Of a stretch of DNA of 53,561 bases, positions 36,499 to 45,613 are shown piece by piece. The stretch is from NCBI GenBank assembly GCA_025356695.1, contig JANXSE010000044.1:1-53561 (forward strand). The letters are read 5' to 3'. Position 1 is the first letter of the stretch. Each line of letters opens with the position of its first letter. A program made the position numbers and the translations under genes. The DNA comes from Betaproteobacteria bacterium (lineage in GTDB: Bacteria; Pseudomonadota; Gammaproteobacteria; Burkholderiales; SG8-41). A model generated the notes under the pieces. That model had not been told where the DNA came from. It saw only the letters and a list, made by a program, of their open reading frames with translations, and did not search any database.

Positions 36499-37263
36499 AT
36501 GAGCCGCGAAGATAAAAAGAAATTGGATCGCAATCTTGTTGCGCCGGGCCGCGAGATCGTCAAGCTCGAACGCCGGCTGTTTCTGAAAAACAGTCTTAGT
36601 CTTGGCGCGTTGACGATGCTGAGTGGTTGCGACGTGACGGATGCCGACAGCGTGCAAAAAGTGCTGTGGACGATGTCGCGCTGGAACGACGGCGTGCAGG
36701 CGGCGATCTTCGATCCGACCAAACTCGCGCCGACCTACCCGGAGAGCGCGATCACGCAGCCGTTTCCGTTCAATGCTTTTTACGGCGAATCCGAGGCGCC
36801 GCGCATCGACGGCGCGAAATACAAACTCGAACTCGGCGGTCTCATCCGCGAAAAAGCGCCGTGGGCGCTGGAGCAGCTCTACGCATTGCCGCAAACGAGC
36901 CAGATCACGCGCCACATCTGCGTCGAAGGCTGGAGTGCCATCGGCAAGTGGACCGGTGTCACGTTCAGGACGTTTCTGGAGCGCGTCTGTGCCGACCTGA
37001 CGGCAAAATACGTCGGCTTCAAATGTTCGGACGATTACTACACCAGCATCGACATGCAGACGGCGCTGCATCCGCAAACGCAGATGACATTCAAATTCGC
37101 CGACCAGATCCTGCCGGTGAGTTACGGCTTTCCGATGAAACTGCGGATACCGACGAAGCTGGGATTCAAAAACCCGAAGCACATTGCGGCGATTTTTGTC
37201 ACCAACGATAATCCCGGCGGCTACTGGGAGGACCAGGGCTACAACTGGTTCAGCGGTTCCTGA
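36499..37263 (+). CDS. Molybdopterin-dependent oxidoreductase, sulfite oxidase/MsrP-like fold
   Basis: 254 residues. An N-terminal twin-Arg-like signal (ERRLFLKNSLSLGAL) is followed by LSGC, which could also be a lipobox. The oxidoreductase molybdopterin-binding domain covers about 90-250, with Cys141 in RHICVEGWSAIGKW as the expected molybdenum ligand. Export probably occurs by Tat with cofactor inserted, and the adjacent b-cytochrome would be its electron partner. The substrate is not known: MsrP-like methionine sulfoxide repair, sulfite or another S- or N-oxide are possible. It is convergent with rhlE, only 3 bases between stops. Confidence 0.9.
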   Translation: MSREDKKKLDRNLVAPGREIVKLERRLFLKNSLSLGALTMLSGCDVTDADSVQKVLWTMSRWNDGVQAAIFDPTKLAPTYPESAITQPFPFNAFYGESEAPRIDGAKYKLELGGLIREKAPWALEQLYALPQTSQITRHICVEGWSAIGKWTGVTFRTFLERVCADLTAKYVGFKCSDDYYTSIDMQTALHPQTQMTFKFADQILPVSYGFPMKLRIPTKLGFKNPKHIAAIFVTNDNPGGYWEDQGYNWFSGS

Positions 37264-37266
37264 TCG

Positions 37267-38700
37267 TCAGGATTTTTTGGCGTGACCGCCGAGCAGGGCG
37301 GCGGTCTGGCGGCGCATCGGTGCGCGCGCCGCGGTGGTTGCCGGTGCGGCACCGCCGTTCGTCGAACTCGATGGTTTCGGTTCGTAGGGTTTGCTGAAAT
37401 CGAAGCCGCCGGCCGCGGCTGCATGTGCCGGTTTTGCCGCATGCAACGGTTTTGCCGTATGCGCCGGTTTTGCCGCAGGCACCGCATGCAGATTGCTGCG
37501 CGGCGCACGGTGCTCGCCAGTGCTGCGTTCTTCGTGATGACGCGGTGCACGCGCGCGAGCGCCGGCAAGTTCCGGCATCGGCAGGCGCTCGAGCTTGCGC
37601 TTCAATTCGCGCTCGATATCGTCGAGCATGCGTTTTTCATCGCTGCAAACCAGTGAAATCGCTTCGCCCGGGCTGCCGGCACGACCGGTGCGGCCGATAC
37701 GGTGGATATAGTCTTCCGCGGCATACGGCAGTTCGAAGTTGATCACGAACGGCAGTTGTTCAATGTCGAGGCCGCGCGCGGCGATGTCCGTCGCCACCAT
37801 GACCTTCATCGTGCCGTTCTTGAAGTCTTCGAGTGCCTGCATGCGTTCGCCCTGGGTGCGGTCGCTGTGAATCGCGGTCGCGGGTACGCCGTCGCGCACC
37901 AGTTCGCGCATCAGGCGGTTGGCATCGCGTTTCGTGCGCACGAACACCAGCACCTGCTGCATATCGCGGCTCTTGATCAGATGCGCGAGCAGCAGACCTT
38001 TGCGGTCGGCGTCCACTTCATACATGCGGTGCGTCACCAGATCGGTAGGCGCATTGCGCCGCGCCACCTCGATCGATACCGGATTGCGCAGCATCTGGTT
38101 GGCGAGGCGTTTGATTTCATCGGAGAAGGTGGCAGAGAACAACAGACTCTGACGTTCCGCTGGCAACAGCGCCAGGATGCGCTTGATGTCTGGCATGAAG
38201 CCCATGTCGAGCATGCGGTCAGCCTCATCGAGGACGAGAATCTGAACCTGCGTCAGATTGACGGTTTTTTGTTGCACGTGGTCGAGTAGCCGGCCGGGCG
38301 TGGCAACCAGCACCTCAACGCCGGCGCGCAGCGCCTTGATCTGCGGATTGATATCGACGCCGCCGAAGACCACTGTCGAGCGCAGTGTCAGGTATTTCGA
38401 ATAAGCAGCTACGTTTTCTTCGACCTGGGCTGCCAGTTCGCGGGTCGGCGTGAGAATGAGTGCACGGATCGGGTGGCGTGCCGGCGAGGGGCTCGCGCTT
38501 TGCATCGGCGCTAGCATTTGCAGAATGGGCAGTGCGAAGCCGGCGGTTTTGCCGGTACCGGTCTGGGCGCACGCCATCATGTCATGTTTGGCAAGCACCG
38601 GCGGAATGGCCTTGAGTTGAATCGGCGTCGGCTCGGTGTAACCTTGATCGGCAATTGCGCGCAACAGCTCGGGAAGCAACCCGAGCGACTCAAACGACAT
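37267..38700 (-). CDS. rhlE: DEAD-box RNA helicase, RhlE type
   Basis: 477 residues. It contains the Q motif ([14 protein letters not shown]), Walker [32 protein letters not shown] in LFSATFS, and the helicase C domain ending HRIGRTGR. A low-complexity tail of about 100 residues rich in Ala, His, Lys and Pro follows, ending HAKKS, typical of RhlE for RNA contact. It unwinds rRNA or mRNA duplexes during ribosome assembly and decay. A long untranslated leader may control it. Confidence 0.94.
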   Translation of the reverse strand: MSFESLGLLPELLRAIADQGYTEPTPIQLKAIPPVLAKHDMMACAQTGTGKTAGFALPILQMLAPMQSASPSPARHPIRALILTPTRELAAQVEENVAAYSKYLTLRSTVVFGGVDINPQIKALRAGVEVLVATPGRLLDHVQQKTVNLTQVQILVLDEADRMLDMGFMPDIKRILALLPAERQSLLFSATFSDEIKRLANQMLRNPVSIEVARRNAPTDLVTHRMYEVDADRKGLLLAHLIKSRDMQQVLVFVRTKRDANRLMRELVRDGVPATAIHSDRTQGERMQALEDFKNGTMKVMVATDIAARGLDIEQLPFVINFELPYAAEDYIHRIGRTGRAGSPGEAISLVCSDEKRMLDDIERELKRKLERLPMPELAGARARAPRHHEERSTGEHRAPRSNLHAVPAAKPAHTAKPLHAAKPAHAAAAGGFDFSKPYEPKPSSSTNGGAAPATTAARAPMRRQTAALLGGHAKKS

Positions 38701-39058
38701 TGAGAAAAACTCCTGGGTTTCGGCGTACGCGCGCGACTTTCTGAGCGGCGTTCACTGGAAAATACGGACGGTGGCTGCGCCGCAGATGAAACTGCGCGCG
38801 GCTCGCCGCAATCGACTACTGATTAAGACAATGCTAAGCACTTGTTTTGCCATTATATCCTGTCTGCGGCGGGTTCGCCAGCAATGTTCCGGGGCTGCTA
38901 TAGACTGAGACCGACCGAATGCCCGCATGCGCCCGGTGTGTTTTCGAATAACGGTCGGAAAGCACGCCTGTTTCATTGAAAAATATACGGATTTTCCACA
39001 TAATGACGGCTGATTGCGGATCCTGCCGGTGTTTCATTCTTGGCGTAGAGGAAAACCA
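38701..39058. other. Divergent intergenic region, rhlE leader and promoter
   Basis: About 358 bases with no gene. On the minus strand a perfect TATAAT lies at 38852-38857, with no good -35 at 16-18 bases. It would give an rhlE leader of about 145 bases, long for this genome and possibly structured. On the plus strand lies the separate HNH promoter. The short frames here do not look coding. Confidence 0.5.
38976..39004 (+). promoter_or_regulatory. Putative sigma-70 promoter of the HNH gene
   Basis: TTGAAA (38976-38981), 17-base spacer, CATAAT (38999-39004), 54 bases before the GTG start. Confidence 0.55.
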
Positions 39059-39685
39059 GTGTCGATCACGGTTCGTTCGGAAGAAATCACCTCCGCGGGT
39101 GCAATACCCGCGTTTCCACTGATATTGACCCTCGATTCAAACGGTGTTCCGCACCGCTGGATCACCTGGCAACACGCCTGTTTTTATTACGCCAAGGACC
39201 AGATTGCCTGGACGGCGGGCGAGCATGCGTTCACCGTGGTGGGCGGGCGCAACCGGCTTTCCGGCGAACGCTCAAAAATTGTTGCCAGCAGCATCATCGC
39301 GATCAGGGGGCGGGCAATGGCGACGCGCGCCTTCAGCCAGGTGCCGCCGCTCAATAACCGCGAACTGTTTCACCGCGACCGTTATCTTTGCGCCTATTGC
39401 GGCCATATCCTGCCGGGGGCGAAACTGACCCGCGACCACGTAGTGCCGTTTTCGCGCGGCGGGCGCGATACCTGGATGAACGTTGTGGCCGCCTGTCGCC
39501 CGTGCAACGAAAGAAAAAGCGACCGCACGCCGGAAAAGGCGCACATGGAACTGCTCTATCTGCCCTATGTGCCGAACCGCGCCGAGTATCTGATCCTGAC
39601 CAACCGGCGGATCCTTGCCGACCAAATGGAATTTCTGGCCCAGCACGTGCCGGCGCAAAGCCGCCTGCACCAGCCCGTCGCGTAA
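39059..39685 (+). CDS. HNH endonuclease-domain protein
   Basis: 208 residues from GTG 39059, which has GAGGA 6 bases upstream. The C-terminal half carries the HNH core with a Cys4 zinc site: CAYCG (about 111-115), the catalytic His in LTRDHVVPFSRGG, the Asn in TWMNVVAACRPCNERKS. The N-terminal 100 residues (RWITWQHACFYYAKD) form a beta-rich part common to a widely conserved betaproteobacterial HNH protein. There is no nearby phage or intron, so it may be a housekeeping nuclease rather than a homing enzyme. It is convergent with the next gene. Confidence 0.88.
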   Translation: MSITVRSEEITSAGAIPAFPLILTLDSNGVPHRWITWQHACFYYAKDQIAWTAGEHAFTVVGGRNRLSGERSKIVASSIIAIRGRAMATRAFSQVPPLNNRELFHRDRYLCAYCGHILPGAKLTRDHVVPFSRGGRDTWMNVVAACRPCNERKSDRTPEKAHMELLYLPYVPNRAEYLILTNRRILADQMEFLAQHVPAQSRLHQPVA

Positions 39686-39689
39686 TAAG

Positions 39690-40256
39690 TCAGCCTCCGC
39701 GCTTGCGCATTTCCAGCATGACCTTCATTGCCTCTTCGGGCGTCAGGGCATCACGTTTGCGTTCGCGGAAAATCAGCCAGAACAGTGCGCCATTGATCAA
39801 TACCAGGATGACCTCAAGATAGAGGATGGTAGTGACGATGACGTGATTGGTTTGACGTGCAAAGATGAAATAAAAACCCTCGAAGGTCGGCAGCGCCGCG
39901 TTGGTCATGGCGAAAACCGATTCGAACGGCGGGAACAGCAGGATCACGACCAGGTTGATTGCGACAAAAATCAGCGTTGCATTCTGCAGGCTGATGCGTT
40001 TTCGCGCGACGACCGATTTTTTGTCGCGCAGCAGCAGCAGGCCGATAAAGGCATTGATCAGCACCACGATGATCTCGAGGTAGAGCAGGCTCAGGTTGAT
40101 CACCATGCCGGCGGTGTGCCGCGGATAGAATTCGAAGCCGCTGAACACCGGGATCTTGGTGTTGGCGATGGAATAGGTGTCGAACGGCGGGAACATCATG
40201 ATCAACAGGATGTTGCCTGCCGCAAATGCGAGCGCAATCGCCTGGTTCCTGTTCAT
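39690..40256 (-). CDS. Membrane protein with internal duplication, unknown function
   Basis: 188 residues with about four membrane helices in two similar halves. Each half has a hydrophobic helix, the motif MFPPFDTYSI or LFPPFESVFA, a loop with FEFYP or FYFIF, and a second helix (LSLLYLEIIVVLINA or TTILYLEVILVLING). The repeat period is about 85 residues. The C-terminus is a short charged tail (LTPEEAMKVMLEMRKRGG). I do not recognise the family. It lies 85 bases upstream of the DUF1223 gene on the same strand. Confidence 0.8.
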   Translation of the reverse strand: MNRNQAIALAFAAGNILLIMMFPPFDTYSIANTKIPVFSGFEFYPRHTAGMVINLSLLYLEIIVVLINAFIGLLLLRDKKSVVARKRISLQNATLIFVAINLVVILLFPPFESVFAMTNAALPTFEGFYFIFARQTNHVIVTTILYLEVILVLINGALFWLIFRERKRDALTPEEAMKVMLEMRKRGG

Positions 40257-40341
40257 TGCCCTTTACCGGCCCTGCGGGGCGGCCTCTGTCATCACCAGAC
40301 CGCATTATAGGCGATTCGGCCGGCGCCAAGGCGCAGGGCGC

Positions 40342-41136
40342 CTACCGGCAGGGCGCGTTCAGCGCCTGCAATATCGCGCCGCTTTCGGCGTGCTGCACAA
40401 AGACCGCAAGTTGCAGGTCGCGTGCTTTCCAGCCCGGATCGACAGGGATGCGGACGTCATGGACGAGCCGCCCTTTTCCGTCGGGCCGCAACGGTGCGCT
40501 TAGTTCGCGCACGACAAAATCATGCTTGAGCAGCGCGCCCCTGTTTTCGCCCGCCTTGACGGCAGTGGCCAGATCGTTTTCGTAGATGGCGATGTAGGTC
40601 TCCGCGTGGCGTGCTTCGGCAGCGGGCACGGTGACATCCACACGCGCGTCGATGCCGGCGGCAGTGCGCCGTTGATGGATGGCGATGGTCGCCCGCGGCG
40701 GTGACTGGTTGATCGCATTGGTCCTGGCATCAATGTCGTCGATCAGCAGCGGGCGCTGGTAACTTTGCCCATCGAGCAGAAACTGCGGCGTCACCACGAA
40801 GTGCGCGCCGCGGCGGCGGCTCGATTGTCGCTGACGTTCGCTGAATTGCGCGCGGGAAAACGGATCGATCCAGCCGAGGTCGTTCCAGTAATCGACGTGA
40901 AAAGCCAGCGGCAGCAGCGCGTCCGGCACCGCTTTTTTTGCGGCGAGCCGGCTTAGCCATTGATCGGCTGGCGGGCAACTGCTGCAGCCCTCCGACGTGT
41001 AAAACTCAAGCAAGGCGACACGCTTCCCGCCGCTCGAGGCGTTGCATTCGGCGGCGCTCGCAGCTGGCATCTGCATTATCAGGAGCAACAGCGCGGTGAT
41101 GCATTCGGGAAGGAATTGGCGGCGGCGGTTTGGCAT
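40342..41136 (-). CDS. DUF1223 secreted thioredoxin-like protein
   Basis: 264 residues from ATG 41136 with a signal peptide (hydrophobic core ALLLLIMQMPAASA). The mature part matches DUF1223: VALLEFYTSEGCSSCPPAD with a CxxC-type pair at the end of a first beta strand, then LAFHVDYWNDLGWIDPF and TPQFLLDG. This is a thioredoxin-fold domain probably acting on thiols in the periplasm. An upstream ATG at 41229 would add 31 unlikely residues. It diverges from the PHP-domain gene. Confidence 0.88.
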   Translation of the reverse strand: MPNRRRQFLPECITALLLLIMQMPAASAAECNASSGGKRVALLEFYTSEGCSSCPPADQWLSRLAAKKAVPDALLPLAFHVDYWNDLGWIDPFSRAQFSERQRQSSRRRGAHFVVTPQFLLDGQSYQRPLLIDDIDARTNAINQSPPRATIAIHQRRTAAGIDARVDVTVPAAEARHAETYIAIYENDLATAVKAGENRGALLKHDFVVRELSAPLRPDGKGRLVHDVRIPVDPGWKARDLQLAVFVQHAESGAILQALNAPCR

Positions 41137-41168
41137 GCTTCGGATCAGTCGCGGGCCTGCGGCCAACC

Positions 41169-41197
41169 TTACAAAGGCATGGTCTTTCTGGTAGAAT
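41169..41197 (+). promoter_or_regulatory. Putative promoter of the rnm-yciO-S2P unit
   Basis: TTACAA (41169-41174), 17-base spacer, TAGAAT (41192-41197); the -10 matches well, the -35 poorly. It is 57 bases before the start codon. Confidence 0.4.
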
Positions 41198-41254
41198 TTC
41201 TCTTTTCCAACAAACCCTTGCGCCGCCAATCAGCGTCGGCCGCGGCAGCCTCCA

Positions 41255-42091
41255 TTGAACAACCCCGATCTGCATTGCCATTCGACCGTGTCCGACGGCA
41301 CGGTTGCGCCCGCAGCCCTCGTGGCACGCGCGGCGCGGCGCGGCGTTGGCTCGCTGGCGCTGACCGATCACGACGATACCGGCGGCCTTGCCGAGGCGGC
41401 GGAAGCGGCGCGCGAGCACGGCATCCGGTTTATCAACGGCGTCGAAATTTCAGTGACTTGGCGGGGAGACACCATACATATTGTCGGTCTGGGCATAGAC
41501 CCGGAGAACGCGGCATTGCAGGCCGGTCTCGCGGTGACGCGTTCAGGCCGCACCGATCGCGCACAGCGCATGGCCGCCGCCTTCGACAACCTCGGCATCA
41601 ATGGAACATTTGAAGGCGCGTTACGCTTCGCCGGCAATCCGCGCATGATCAGCCGCACGCATTTCGCGCGTCATCTGTGTGAAGCGGGACAGGTCAAAAG
41701 CATCAAGGACGCATTCCGTCGCTGGCTGGGGGCGGGGCGTCCCTGCAACGTCGCGCAGGAATGGGCCGGTTTGAGCGATGCCGTGTCGTGGATTAACGGC
41801 AGCGGTGGCGTAGCGGTCATCGCCCATCCGGGACGCTATCCATTCGACCGCCCGCAGTTGCGCGCGCTGCTTTCGGAATTTCGCGAGGTTGGCGGCGCGG
41901 CGATCGAGGTCGTCACAGGCAGCCATCAGCCCCAACAATATTCCATGTTTGCACAGCATGCCGTCGAGTTTGGTCTCGCCGCATCGTGCGGTTCTGATTT
42001 TCATTCGCCCGGCGAAAGCCGTGACCTCGGCGGCCTGCCAAGGTTGCCGGGTATCTGCGAACCGGTGTGGCACCGGCTGGCGGCAGCCTGA
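41255..42091 (+). CDS. rnm: PHP-domain phosphoesterase, RNase AM (YciV/TrpH) type
   Basis: 278 residues from TTG 41255. The PHP metal motifs are DLHCHSTVSDG (residues 5-15), LTDHDDTGG, a His in VIAHPGRYPF and CGSDFHSPG. The E. coli relative is a 5'-3' exoribonuclease that trims rRNA and other RNAs; older names are TrpH and YciV. yciO follows 18 bases later, as in E. coli and many Betaproteobacteria, which supports the assignment. Confidence 0.9.
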   Translation: MNNPDLHCHSTVSDGTVAPAALVARAARRGVGSLALTDHDDTGGLAEAAEAAREHGIRFINGVEISVTWRGDTIHIVGLGIDPENAALQAGLAVTRSGRTDRAQRMAAAFDNLGINGTFEGALRFAGNPRMISRTHFARHLCEAGQVKSIKDAFRRWLGAGRPCNVAQEWAGLSDAVSWINGSGGVAVIAHPGRYPFDRPQLRALLSEFREVGGAAIEVVTGSHQPQQYSMFAQHAVEFGLAASCGSDFHSPGESRDLGGLPRLPGICEPVWHRLAAA

Positions 42092-42109
42092 CGATACGGT
42101 CGATAGATC

Positions 42110-42745
42110 ATGGCGCAGTATTTTTCCATTCATCCCGACAATCCGCAGCTGCGCCTGATCAAGCAGGCTGCGCAAATTCTGCGTGATGGCGGCGTCATCG
42201 CCTATCCGACCGATTCCTGTTACGCGCTGGGTTGCCACATCGGCGACAAGGCGGCGATGGAAAGGGTGAGGGCGATCCGCGGCATCGATGCGCGTCACCA
42301 TTTCGCGCTGGTTTGCCGCGATGTCGGCGAGGCGGCCGTTTACGCCCGTATCGACGACGTACAGTTCAAATTGCTGCGCGCAGGTTCGGTGGGCGGTTTT
42401 GCCTTTATTTTGCACGCCACGCGCGAAGTGCCGCGACGATTGCTGCACGAACGCCGCAAGACCATCGGTATTCGTTTGCCCGGACACCGCGTGGTGCTGG
42501 CGCTGCTTGCCGAACTGGGCGAGCCGCTGCTGAGTTCATCGTTGATACTGCCCGGCGACACGCTACCGCTGACCGATACCGACGAGATCCGCGCGCGTCT
42601 TGAACGCTCGGTCGATCTGGTGATCGATGCCGGGCCTTGCGGCGTGGTGCCCAGCACTGTGGTGGATTTGACCGGTCCGACGCCGGTGATTACGCGTGAA
42701 GGCGTCGGGCGCGCTGAATTACTTGGAGTTGCGATTGGACGCTAG
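42110..42745 (+). CDS. yciO: YciO (Sua5/YrdC/YciO family)
   Basis: 211 residues with the YrdC-type RNA and nucleotide-binding fold: GGVIAYPTDSCYALGC, HHFALVCRDV, RRKTIGIRLPGH and PSTVVDLTG. It is closest to YciO rather than to TsaC, which makes threonylcarbamoyl-AMP for tRNA t6A. The cellular role of YciO is unclear. It ends 11 bases into the next gene, so translation is coupled. Confidence 0.9.
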   Translation: MAQYFSIHPDNPQLRLIKQAAQILRDGGVIAYPTDSCYALGCHIGDKAAMERVRAIRGIDARHHFALVCRDVGEAAVYARIDDVQFKLLRAGSVGGFAFILHATREVPRRLLHERRKTIGIRLPGHRVVLALLAELGEPLLSSSLILPGDTLPLTDTDEIRARLERSVDLVIDAGPCGVVPSTVVDLTGPTPVITREGVGRAELLGVAIGR

Positions 42746-43400
42746 TTTCATACAGAAGGTCGCTGTATTCGCATTGCCCGTTTTGTTTGCGATCACGCTG
42801 CACGAAGCAGCGCACGGTTACGTTGCGCGCTACTTTGGCGACATGACGGCGTATGCGGCGGGACGCATCAGTCTCAATCCCATGCGTCACATCGATCCGC
42901 TGGGTACGATCGTGATTCCATTGCTCACACTGCTTGTTTCGCCATTCATGTTTGGCTGGGCGAAACCGGTGCCTGTCAATTTCGGCAACCTGCGCAATCC
43001 CAAACGCGACATGTTATGGGTGGCGGCTGCGGGCCCGTTCAGCAATTTGCTGATGGCGCTGGCTTGGGGCTTTTTGCTGCGGATTTCTCTCGGTCTGGCG
43101 GCGGATAATCCGGCGCAGGACTGGTTGAGCTCGGTCGGCGAGGCGGGGATTTTCGTCAACGTCATATTTTTTGCATTGAATCTGTTTCCGCTGCCGCCGC
43201 TCGACGGCGGGCGCATACTCGTCAGCCTGCTGCCGCACCGCCTCGCATTCAAGTTCGCCGCCGTAGAACGCTACGGGTTTTTCATTTTGCTCGCCCTGTT
43301 GTTTACGGGCATACTTGGCACGCTTTTGTCGCCGTTCGTTTCGGTCACCCTGTATTTCGTCGCCATGGTCTGCGGCATACCTGCCGGTGGAATGTTGTAA
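42735..43400 (+). CDS. Site-2 protease-family membrane metalloprotease
   Basis: 221 residues with five or six membrane helices. The zinc motif HEAAH is at residues 23-27, and the second ligand is in LFPLPPLDGGRIL. TTG 42735 is chosen because GGAG lies 6 bases upstream. A GTG at 42696 would add 13 residues without hydrophobic character. Small S2P proteins of this kind stand next to trpS and scpAB in many Proteobacteria, but their substrate is unknown. Confidence 0.88.
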   Translation: MDASFIQKVAVFALPVLFAITLHEAAHGYVARYFGDMTAYAAGRISLNPMRHIDPLGTIVIPLLTLLVSPFMFGWAKPVPVNFGNLRNPKRDMLWVAAAGPFSNLLMALAWGFLLRISLGLAADNPAQDWLSSVGEAGIFVNVIFFALNLFPLPPLDGGRILVSLLPHRLAFKFAAVERYGFFILLALLFTGILGTLLSPFVSVTLYFVAMVCGIPAGGML

Positions 43401-43456
43401 ACAACCGCATTGCCGAGTCAGCCGGCGCCACTGTCAGAATTCCAGGAAACAGCATT

Positions 43457-44659
43457 ATGTTCATAGATCGCGTTTTGTCAGGCATGCGTCCGACCGGGGC
43501 ACTGCATCTAGGCCACTATCACGGCGTGCTGAAAAACTGGATACGCCTCCAGCACGAGCACGAGTGTTTCTTCTTTGTCGCCGACTGGCACGCGTTGACG
43601 ACGCATTACGACAGCCCCGATCAAATTGAACAGCATACCTGGGACATGGTGATCGACTGGCTGGCGGCCGGCATCGACCCGTCGCAGGCGACGCTGTTCA
43701 TCCAGTCGAAAGTGCCGCAGCATGCCGAACTGCATCTGCTCCTGTCGATGATCACGCCGCTCGGCTGGCTCGAACGCGTGCCGACCTACAAGGACCAGCA
43801 GGAAAAACTCACCGACAAGGATTTGTCGACCTATGGTTTTCTCGGCTATCCGCTGTTGCAGAGCGCCGACATCCTGATATACCGTGCCAATCGTGTGCCG
43901 GTGGGCGAGGACCAGGTTCCGCATATCGAATTCACGCGCGAGATCGCGCGGCGTTTCAACCACGTCTACGGACGCGAAACCGGCTTTGAGGGAAAGGCCG
44001 AGGCGGCGATCAAGAAGCTCGGCGCCAAGCGGGCCAAGCTGTATCGCGAGTTGCGCACCAAATATCTGGAGCAGGGCGATGCCGAAGCGCTGGAGGCTGC
44101 GCGCTCGCTGCTCGAGAACGCGCAGAACCTTGCGTTGGGCGACCGCGAGCGCTTGTTCGGTTACATTGAGGGCGGCGGCAAAGTCATCCTGGTCGAACCG
44201 CAATCCTTGCTGACTGAGGCGTCGAAGATGCCAGGCCTCGACGGGCAAAAGATGTCGAAGTCCTACAACAATACGGTCAGCTTGCGCGAGGACGACGACA
44301 GCATTACCAAAAAGATACGCACCATGCCGACTGACCCGGCGCGCATCAAGCGCACCGATCCGGGCGATCCGGCTAAATGCCCGGTGTGGCAATTGCACTG
44401 CGTGTATTCCGATGAGGCGAAACGCGAATGGGTGCAGCAGGGTTGCCGCAGTGCCGGCATCGGTTGCCTTGAATGCAAGCAGCCGGTGATCGACGGAGTG
44501 CTGGCCGAACTCAAGCCGATGCGCGCGCGCGCGCAGCGCTACGCCGACGATCCGACACTGGTGCGCAGTATTGTCGCCGACGGCTGCGAGAAGGCGCAGA
44601 AACTGGCCGAGGACACCATGCGTGACGTGCGCGAGGTGATGGGTCTGCGCTACACCTGA
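43457..44659 (+). CDS. trpS: Tryptophanyl-tRNA synthetase
   Basis: A class I synthetase of 400 residues. The HIGH motif appears as HLGHYHG (residues 17-23) and KMSKS as GQKMSKSYNN (about 271). The subunit is longer than the usual 330 or so residues because of an inserted helical region around 170-240, as in other betaproteobacterial TrpS proteins. It lies between the S2P gene and scpA, with 56 bases upstream and 138 downstream. Confidence 0.97.
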   Translation: MFIDRVLSGMRPTGALHLGHYHGVLKNWIRLQHEHECFFFVADWHALTTHYDSPDQIEQHTWDMVIDWLAAGIDPSQATLFIQSKVPQHAELHLLLSMITPLGWLERVPTYKDQQEKLTDKDLSTYGFLGYPLLQSADILIYRANRVPVGEDQVPHIEFTREIARRFNHVYGRETGFEGKAEAAIKKLGAKRAKLYRELRTKYLEQGDAEALEAARSLLENAQNLALGDRERLFGYIEGGGKVILVEPQSLLTEASKMPGLDGQKMSKSYNNTVSLREDDDSITKKIRTMPTDPARIKRTDPGDPAKCPVWQLHCVYSDEAKREWVQQGCRSAGIGCLECKQPVIDGVLAELKPMRARAQRYADDPTLVRSIVADGCEKAQKLAEDTMRDVREVMGLRYT

Positions 44660-44797
44660 GAGCATTTTCGGCAGTAGGTTTCGGGCGCAAATCACGCTAA
44701 AATACCGCATGCAGTTCTTGTCTGAAAAATTTCCGTATTCCGGCCGCCACGCGCGGCAGGCGTCGCCACTGGCCAATCTGGCTGCGGGGTTCATCGC

Positions 44798-45613
44798 GTG
44801 ACTGAGGCGACCATAACCGAAGCTGCGGCGCCGATCGCGCGCTACCGCGGCGAACCGGTCCACCAGCTGCCGCTGGATCTTTACATTCCGCCGGATGCGC
44901 TTGAAGTTTTTCTTGAGACCTTCGAGGGCCCGCTGGATCTGCTGTTGTATCTGATCCGCAAGCATAATCTCGACGTGCTGGATATTCCGATGGCGCGCCT
45001 GACGGCGCAGTATCTGGAGTATGTCGAGGTGATGCGGCGTAAAAGTCTCGAGCTTGCTGCCGAATATCTGGTCATGGCGGCGGTGCTGATCGAAATCAAA
45101 TCGCGCATGCTGCTGCCGCGCCCGCCGGCTGTGGCGGCGGACGAGGAAGATCCGCGCGCGGAACTGGTGCGCCGTCTGCTGATTTACGAACAGATGAAGC
45201 TTGCCGCGCATCGCATCGACGAATTACCGCAGGTCGGCCGTGATTTCATGCTGGTGCAGGTGTGGATCGACAAAGATGCCGAGCAGGTGCTGCCGTCGGT
45301 CAATGCCGAGGACCTGCGTCAGGCCTGGCTGTGGCTGCTGCAGCGCGCCAGTGTCAACAAGCATCACCGTGTCACCCGTGACCAGTTGTCGGTGCGCGAG
45401 CACATGACGCTGGTGCTGCGGCGATTGCAGGAAGCCAGTTTTCTCGAATTTACCCAGCTGTTCTCGCAGGAGGACGGCGTGCCGAAACTTGTTGTTACCC
45501 TACTGGCGGTATTGGAACTTGCCCGCGAATCCATGATCGAGGTTTCGCAGCAAGAGGCCTATGCGCCGATTTACGTAAAGCTGACCCAAGAACATGGACT
45601 CTCCGTCGTTTGA
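44798..45613 (+). CDS. scpA: Segregation and condensation protein A
   Basis: The kleisin subunit of the Smc-ScpAB condensin. The 271 residues include [20 protein letters not shown] (about 45-64), the N-terminal SMC-neck-binding helices and a C-terminal winged helix ([18 protein letters not shown]). The start is GTG 44798, within a 138-base gap that holds a weak -10 (TAAAAT at 44698). It overlaps scpB by 20 bases. Confidence 0.95.
   Translation: MTEATITEAAAPIARYRGEPVHQLPLDLYIPPDALEVFLETFEGPLDLLLYLIRKHNLDVLDIPMARLTAQYLEYVEVMRRKSLELAAEYLVMAAVLIEIKSRMLLPRPPAVAADEEDPRAELVRRLLIYEQMKLAAHRIDELPQVGRDFMLVQVWIDKDAEQVLPSVNAEDLRQAWLWLLQRASVNKHHRVTRDQLSVREHMTLVLRRLQEASFLEFTQLFSQEDGVPKLVVTLLAVLELARESMIEVSQQEAYAPIYVKLTQEHGLSVV

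Noticed and set aside
38752..38976. Small minus-strand frame of 74 codons upstream of rhlE
   Set aside because: It lies across the putative rhlE promoter, has no ribosome site, and its translation shows no protein-like pattern.
44519..44534. Short GC dinucleotide run in trpS
   Set aside because: It encodes a plausible Met-Arg-Ala-Arg-Ala-Gln stretch and is too short to be a notable repeat.
43508..45211. A 567-codon minus-strand frame opposite trpS and scpA
   Set aside because: Both plus-strand genes are certain; the frame is a composition effect.
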